A stretch of DNA of 15,809 nucleotides from Alcaligenaceae bacterium. Its GTDB lineage: Bacteria > Pseudomonadota > Gammaproteobacteria > Burkholderiales > Burkholderiaceae_B. The stretch covers positions 1 through 15,809 of the forward strand of contig JAAZGT010000036.1 in assembly GCA_012511095.1 (NCBI GenBank), in the 5' to 3' direction. The position numbers and the translations under genes are program-made. The notes below the pieces were generated by a model that saw only the letters and a list, made by a program, of their open reading frames with translations, had not been told where the DNA came from and ran no database searches. This document shows, one piece after another, positions 13,803-15,809 of this stretch (within the stretch, counting starts at the first letter, position 1; every line of letters starts with the position of its first letter).

Positions 13803-14372
13803 ATGAAAAAGCGTTTAGTGATTGGAGTGACAGGGGCAACGGGTGCAATTTATGCAGTCCGTATGTTACAAACACTCCAACAAATGCCAGAGGTAGAAAC
13901 TCATTTAGTGGTCTCTTCCTCTGGTGTTGTTAATTTAAAATATGAAATGGGTATGGATCGTCATGATCTCTATGCCTTGGCTGATTACAGCTATAACTTT
14001 AAAGATATCGGTGCAACCCTAGCCAGTGGCGGTTTTAAAACCGATGGCATGATTGTATTGCCTTGCACCATGCATACCTTGGCCTCATGCGCTATTGGGC
14101 TGTCTGATAACCTCATTACTCGTACAGCCGATGTGCATCTCAAAGAGCGTCGTAAACTCGTGTTAGTGGTGCGTGAAACACCGTTTAACCTAGCACATTT
14201 ACGTAATATGGCCGCAGTGACCGAAATGGGTGGCATTATCTACCCGCCACTTCCCGCCTTTTACCACCATCCCAAATCTATCGAAGAAATGGTGGCTCAT
14301 ACCAATGCGCGATTGCTTGAGATTTTTGACATTCATGTCGATGCGCCTACTTGGGAAGGCACGAAGGCATAA
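13803..14372 (+). CDS. ubiX: Flavin prenyltransferase UbiX
   Basis: UbiX joins dimethylallyl phosphate to FMN to make the prenyl-FMN cofactor of the decarboxylase UbiD in ubiquinone synthesis. The 189-residue protein has the flavoprotein motif GVTGATGAIYAVRML at its N terminus, VVSSSGVVN, the PCTMHTLASCAIGLSDNL segment and the ADVHLKERRKLVLVVRETPF phosphate/FMN binding segment. Length is typical. An upstream frame continues for 58 codons inside grxD, but the ATG at 13803, 4 bases after the grxD stop, gives the expected protein. A subunit of a phenolic-acid decarboxylase is the alternative, but the gene context favours UbiX. Confidence 0.94.
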   Translation: MKKRLVIGVTGATGAIYAVRMLQTLQQMPEVETHLVVSSSGVVNLKYEMGMDRHDLYALADYSYNFKDIGATLASGGFKTDGMIVLPCTMHTLASCAIGLSDNLITRTADVHLKERRKLVLVVRETPFNLAHLRNMAAVTEMGGIIYPPLPAFYHHPKSIEEMVAHTNARLLEIFDIHVDAPTWEGTKA

Positions 14373-14376
14373 AAAA

Positions 14377-14400
14377 GGGTCTGTTATATTCAACAGACCC
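14377..14400. terminator. Bidirectional terminator between ubiX and the CysZ-like gene
   Basis: A perfect 9-bp stem GGGTCTGTT/AACAGACCC (14377–14385 with 14392–14400) has a 6-base loop. The run of six A residues before it gives TTTTTT on the minus strand, so it serves the convergent membrane-protein gene best and probably ubiX as well. Confidence 0.85.
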
Positions 14401-14418
14401 AATTCAATTTAATTGCGA

Positions 14419-15210
14419 TTACTTTTCCGGTAATTGAATCACAGAGTTAGTTTCACCTTTAAACTGTGCATCAACCTCAATGGGTTTGTGACGTAGCTCT
14501 CTGAGGGCACTTAATCCATAATGAGTACAGGCCAAAATGGCATAGACGGGCATCACTAAGCCCATAAATGGTATTAAACAGATTAAGCCACAGACGATGC
14601 CAATAACCCAGAAACCACGATTGTATTTTTTTAAAATATAAGCGCGCTCAGCTAATGAGGCATGTTCGGTAATACCATCAACCTTGGCAATCTGTGAAAA
14701 AGCATAGGCTGTCCAAAAAACGCTTAACACAATTGAGGCAAAAGGCAGTAACCATAAAGGCAAGGTGAGTAACCAGCCCACCACAAAAATCACCCCCACT
14801 TTAATCGCATTAAAGATGCTGTGTGAGTCAATAAATTTTCCGCGTTTTTCTAAATCTTTGTATTGTGTTTGGCCGAGTAAATTTACAGCTATTGGCGTCA
14901 CTGCAACAGCCGCGACCGAAAGACCGATCACCAAACTAATTGCAGACAAAGCCACAAAAGCAATAAAACCACTTAACCAATCACTGACCGTGGTCATGCC
15001 CCATAGCGAGGTAATGTAGTTAAACCAGCCCCATTTATTGGCACTTGTAATAAACCACTGATCTAACGGCCCCCAAGCCACAATAAGCAGTAAAACTAAA
15101 CTCAGTACAGTCACGCCAAATGGCATTAAGACTGCCATCAACATTCTTGGGTGAAATTGAGTCACTAGCGCCTTTGCTAATGCTTCAATAGGAGTGACAT
15201 GAGTAGGCAT
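14419..15210 (-). CDS. EI24-domain (CysZ-like) integral membrane protein
   Basis: This 263-residue protein has about six hydrophobic segments (around 23–45, 78–105, 135–155, 158–175, 198–215 and 218–240), a long polar loop (GQTQYKDLEKRGKF…) in between, and a hydrophilic tail. The order and the motif TPIAVNLLGQ fit the EI24/CysZ family, whose E. coli member CysZ takes up sulfate. Homologues next to ubiX or tRNA genes in Alcaligenaceae are annotated only as EI24 domain proteins, and a sulfate role here is not shown by the sequence. The start ATG at 15210 has a moderate GGA upstream. It is convergent with ubiX and separated from it by a terminator. Confidence 0.86.
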   Translation of the reverse strand: MPTHVTPIEALAKALVTQFHPRMLMAVLMPFGVTVLSLVLLLIVAWGPLDQWFITSANKWGWFNYITSLWGMTTVSDWLSGFIAFVALSAISLVIGLSVAAVAVTPIAVNLLGQTQYKDLEKRGKFIDSHSIFNAIKVGVIFVVGWLLTLPLWLLPFASIVLSVFWTAYAFSQIAKVDGITEHASLAERAYILKKYNRGFWVIGIVCGLICLIPFMGLVMPVYAILACTHYGLSALRELRHKPIEVDAQFKGETNSVIQLPEK

Positions 15211-15239
15211 TAAATAAATCCTTAATAAATAATTAATAT

Positions 15240-15263
15240 GTAGTTATAAGCTGTAGTTATAAG
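15240..15263 (-). repeat. 11-bp tandem repeat upstream of the CysZ-like gene
   Basis: GTAGTTATAAG occurs at 15240–15250 and again at 15253–15263, a period of 13. On the minus strand each copy contains TATAAC, a -10-like box, 30–50 bases upstream of the CysZ-like start, so the duplication may give two start points. Confidence 0.5.
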
Positions 15264-15433
15264 TTGGACGTCATTTTACAGGTCATCAAGACGAGATATA
15301 TATGAGGTTGAGGGGCTTTTAATCAATACATAAAAATAAAATGCGAAATTAGGGCTATTTTATACAATGATTTGATGCTTAGTAATGTTGTAAATAGTAA
15401 AAAATTTTTGTAGCGATTTAAATAAAAAAGGAA

Positions 15434-15439
15434 TATAAT
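15434..15439 (+). promoter_or_regulatory. -10 box of tRNA-Leu
   Basis: A perfect TATAAT stands 29 bases before the tRNA 5' end. The -35 zone is weak (TTGTAG is 20 bases away), and the DNA further upstream is a run of A and T tracts (15390–15430), as for an UP element. Confidence 0.6.
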
Positions 15440-15468
15440 TCTTTTCTTCACTTCTCATATTTCAAATT

Positions 15469-15553
15469 GCCTGGGTGGTGGAATTGGTAGACACAGGGGA
15501 TTCAAAATCCCCCGCAGTAATGCGTGCGGGTTCAAGTCCCGCCCTAGGCACCA
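15469..15553 (+). tRNA. tRNA-Leu (CAA)
   Basis: The 85-base sequence folds as a class II tRNA with encoded CCA: acceptor GCCTGGG/CCTAGGC (one G·U), D-arm with GGTGGAATTGGTAGACAC, anticodon stem GGGGA/TCCCC with loop TTCAAAA (anticodon CAA, reading UUG), a long variable arm CGCAGTAATGCG, and T-arm GCGGG-TTCAAGT-CCCGC. All typical leucine features are present. Confidence 0.97.
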
Positions 15554-15671
15554 ATAAAATCAAGGGTTTATAAACTTTTGGTTTGTCTTGAATAGATTTC
15601 ACTATTGTTTTTACAGTGTTCTGATTGCTAGTATTAGAATAAGTTCCTAATTTATTTGTGACTTGTGGGCA

Positions 15672-15693
15672 GTACATAAATTATTTTGTGTAC
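15672..15693. repeat. Short inverted repeat upstream of the right-edge gene
   Basis: GTACATAAA (15672–15680) and TTTGTGTAC (15685–15693) are inverted copies with one wobble and a 4-base spacer. It lies about 80 bases before the partial gene at the right edge and could be an operator or a chance repeat. Confidence 0.35.
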
Positions 15694-15774
15694 AGTAAAA
15701 AACAAAAAACTATTCACAAATTTATTTCAATGATAAACTGAATCAGTATTTTATGCTTGATAGTAGAAATCATT

Positions 15775-15809
15775 ATGACTGTAAAACCTTATATACCAGA
15801 GCAACTTCC
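15775..15809 (+). CDS. Start of an unidentified protein, possibly Fic family (partial, 3' end outside window)
   Basis: An ATG at 15775 opens MTVKPYIPEQLP, which runs off the window. KPYIPxxLP near the N terminus recalls proteins of the Fic (DUF4172-type) family, which often start this way, but twelve residues cannot settle it. The ribosome binding site is weak (GTAGAAATC). It begins 221 bases after tRNA-Leu, a common place for integrated accessory genes. Confidence 0.42.
   Translation, partial: MTVKPYIPEQL

Noticed and set aside
15462..15677. Minus-strand frame of 71 residues containing VPRAGLEPARI…GDFESPVSTNSTT
   Set aside because: This is the well-known false protein read from the antisense strand of tRNA-Leu; it covers the tRNA completely.

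Overview
The window looks like a chromosomal segment of a low-GC betaproteobacterium, most likely of the Alcaligenaceae (Oligella/Pelistega-like). This is inferred from the gene order hemA–prfA–prmC–grxD–ubiX, which is typical of Bordetella and its relatives, and from the AT-rich intergenic DNA. No database search was possible, so the assignment rests on gene order and motif recognition.

Left part (about 1–7025, almost all on the minus strand). A hydrophobic DUF697/EcsC-like protein runs off the left edge. Next comes a compact four-gene metal cluster, read from 4105 down to 614: a 73-residue heavy-metal-binding (HMA) protein with a CPSC motif, a P1B-type heavy-metal ATPase with an unusual CPG membrane motif, a Crp/Fnr-type regulator with two N-terminal cysteines, and an isoprenylcysteine-methyltransferase-like membrane protein of the sort found in czcN/nccN positions of metal-resistance operons. 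A perfect 7-2-7 palindrome and a direct repeat lie upstream of the cluster. Two hairpins separate its cistrons, and one of them can form a pseudoknot just upstream of the ATPase ribosome binding site. A strong terminator separates the cluster from a second, SERCA-like (P2-type) cation ATPase on the same strand.

Middle part (7026–10017). Two secreted proteins have nearly the same signal peptide but unrelated mature parts; the larger is an RcnB/CigR-domain protein. They are followed by a convergent cytochrome c'/c556 gene, a perfect 19-bp inverted repeat, an unassignable stretch of about 310 bases, and tRNA-Phe (GAA) with its terminator and an AT-rich phased upstream region.

Right part (10018–15809). 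This is a housekeeping block on the plus strand. hemA (first step of haem synthesis from Glu-tRNA) has a good sigma-70 promoter. prfA (release factor 1) is followed without a gap by prmC (the methyltransferase that modifies release factors). grxD (CGFS glutaredoxin) is followed 4 bases later by ubiX (prenyl-FMN synthase for ubiquinone synthesis). A convergent EI24/CysZ-like membrane protein follows, then tRNA-Leu (CAA), and after it the first codons of a gene that leaves the window. The most unusual content is the CPG-ATPase/HMA/Crp cluster at 614–4166.
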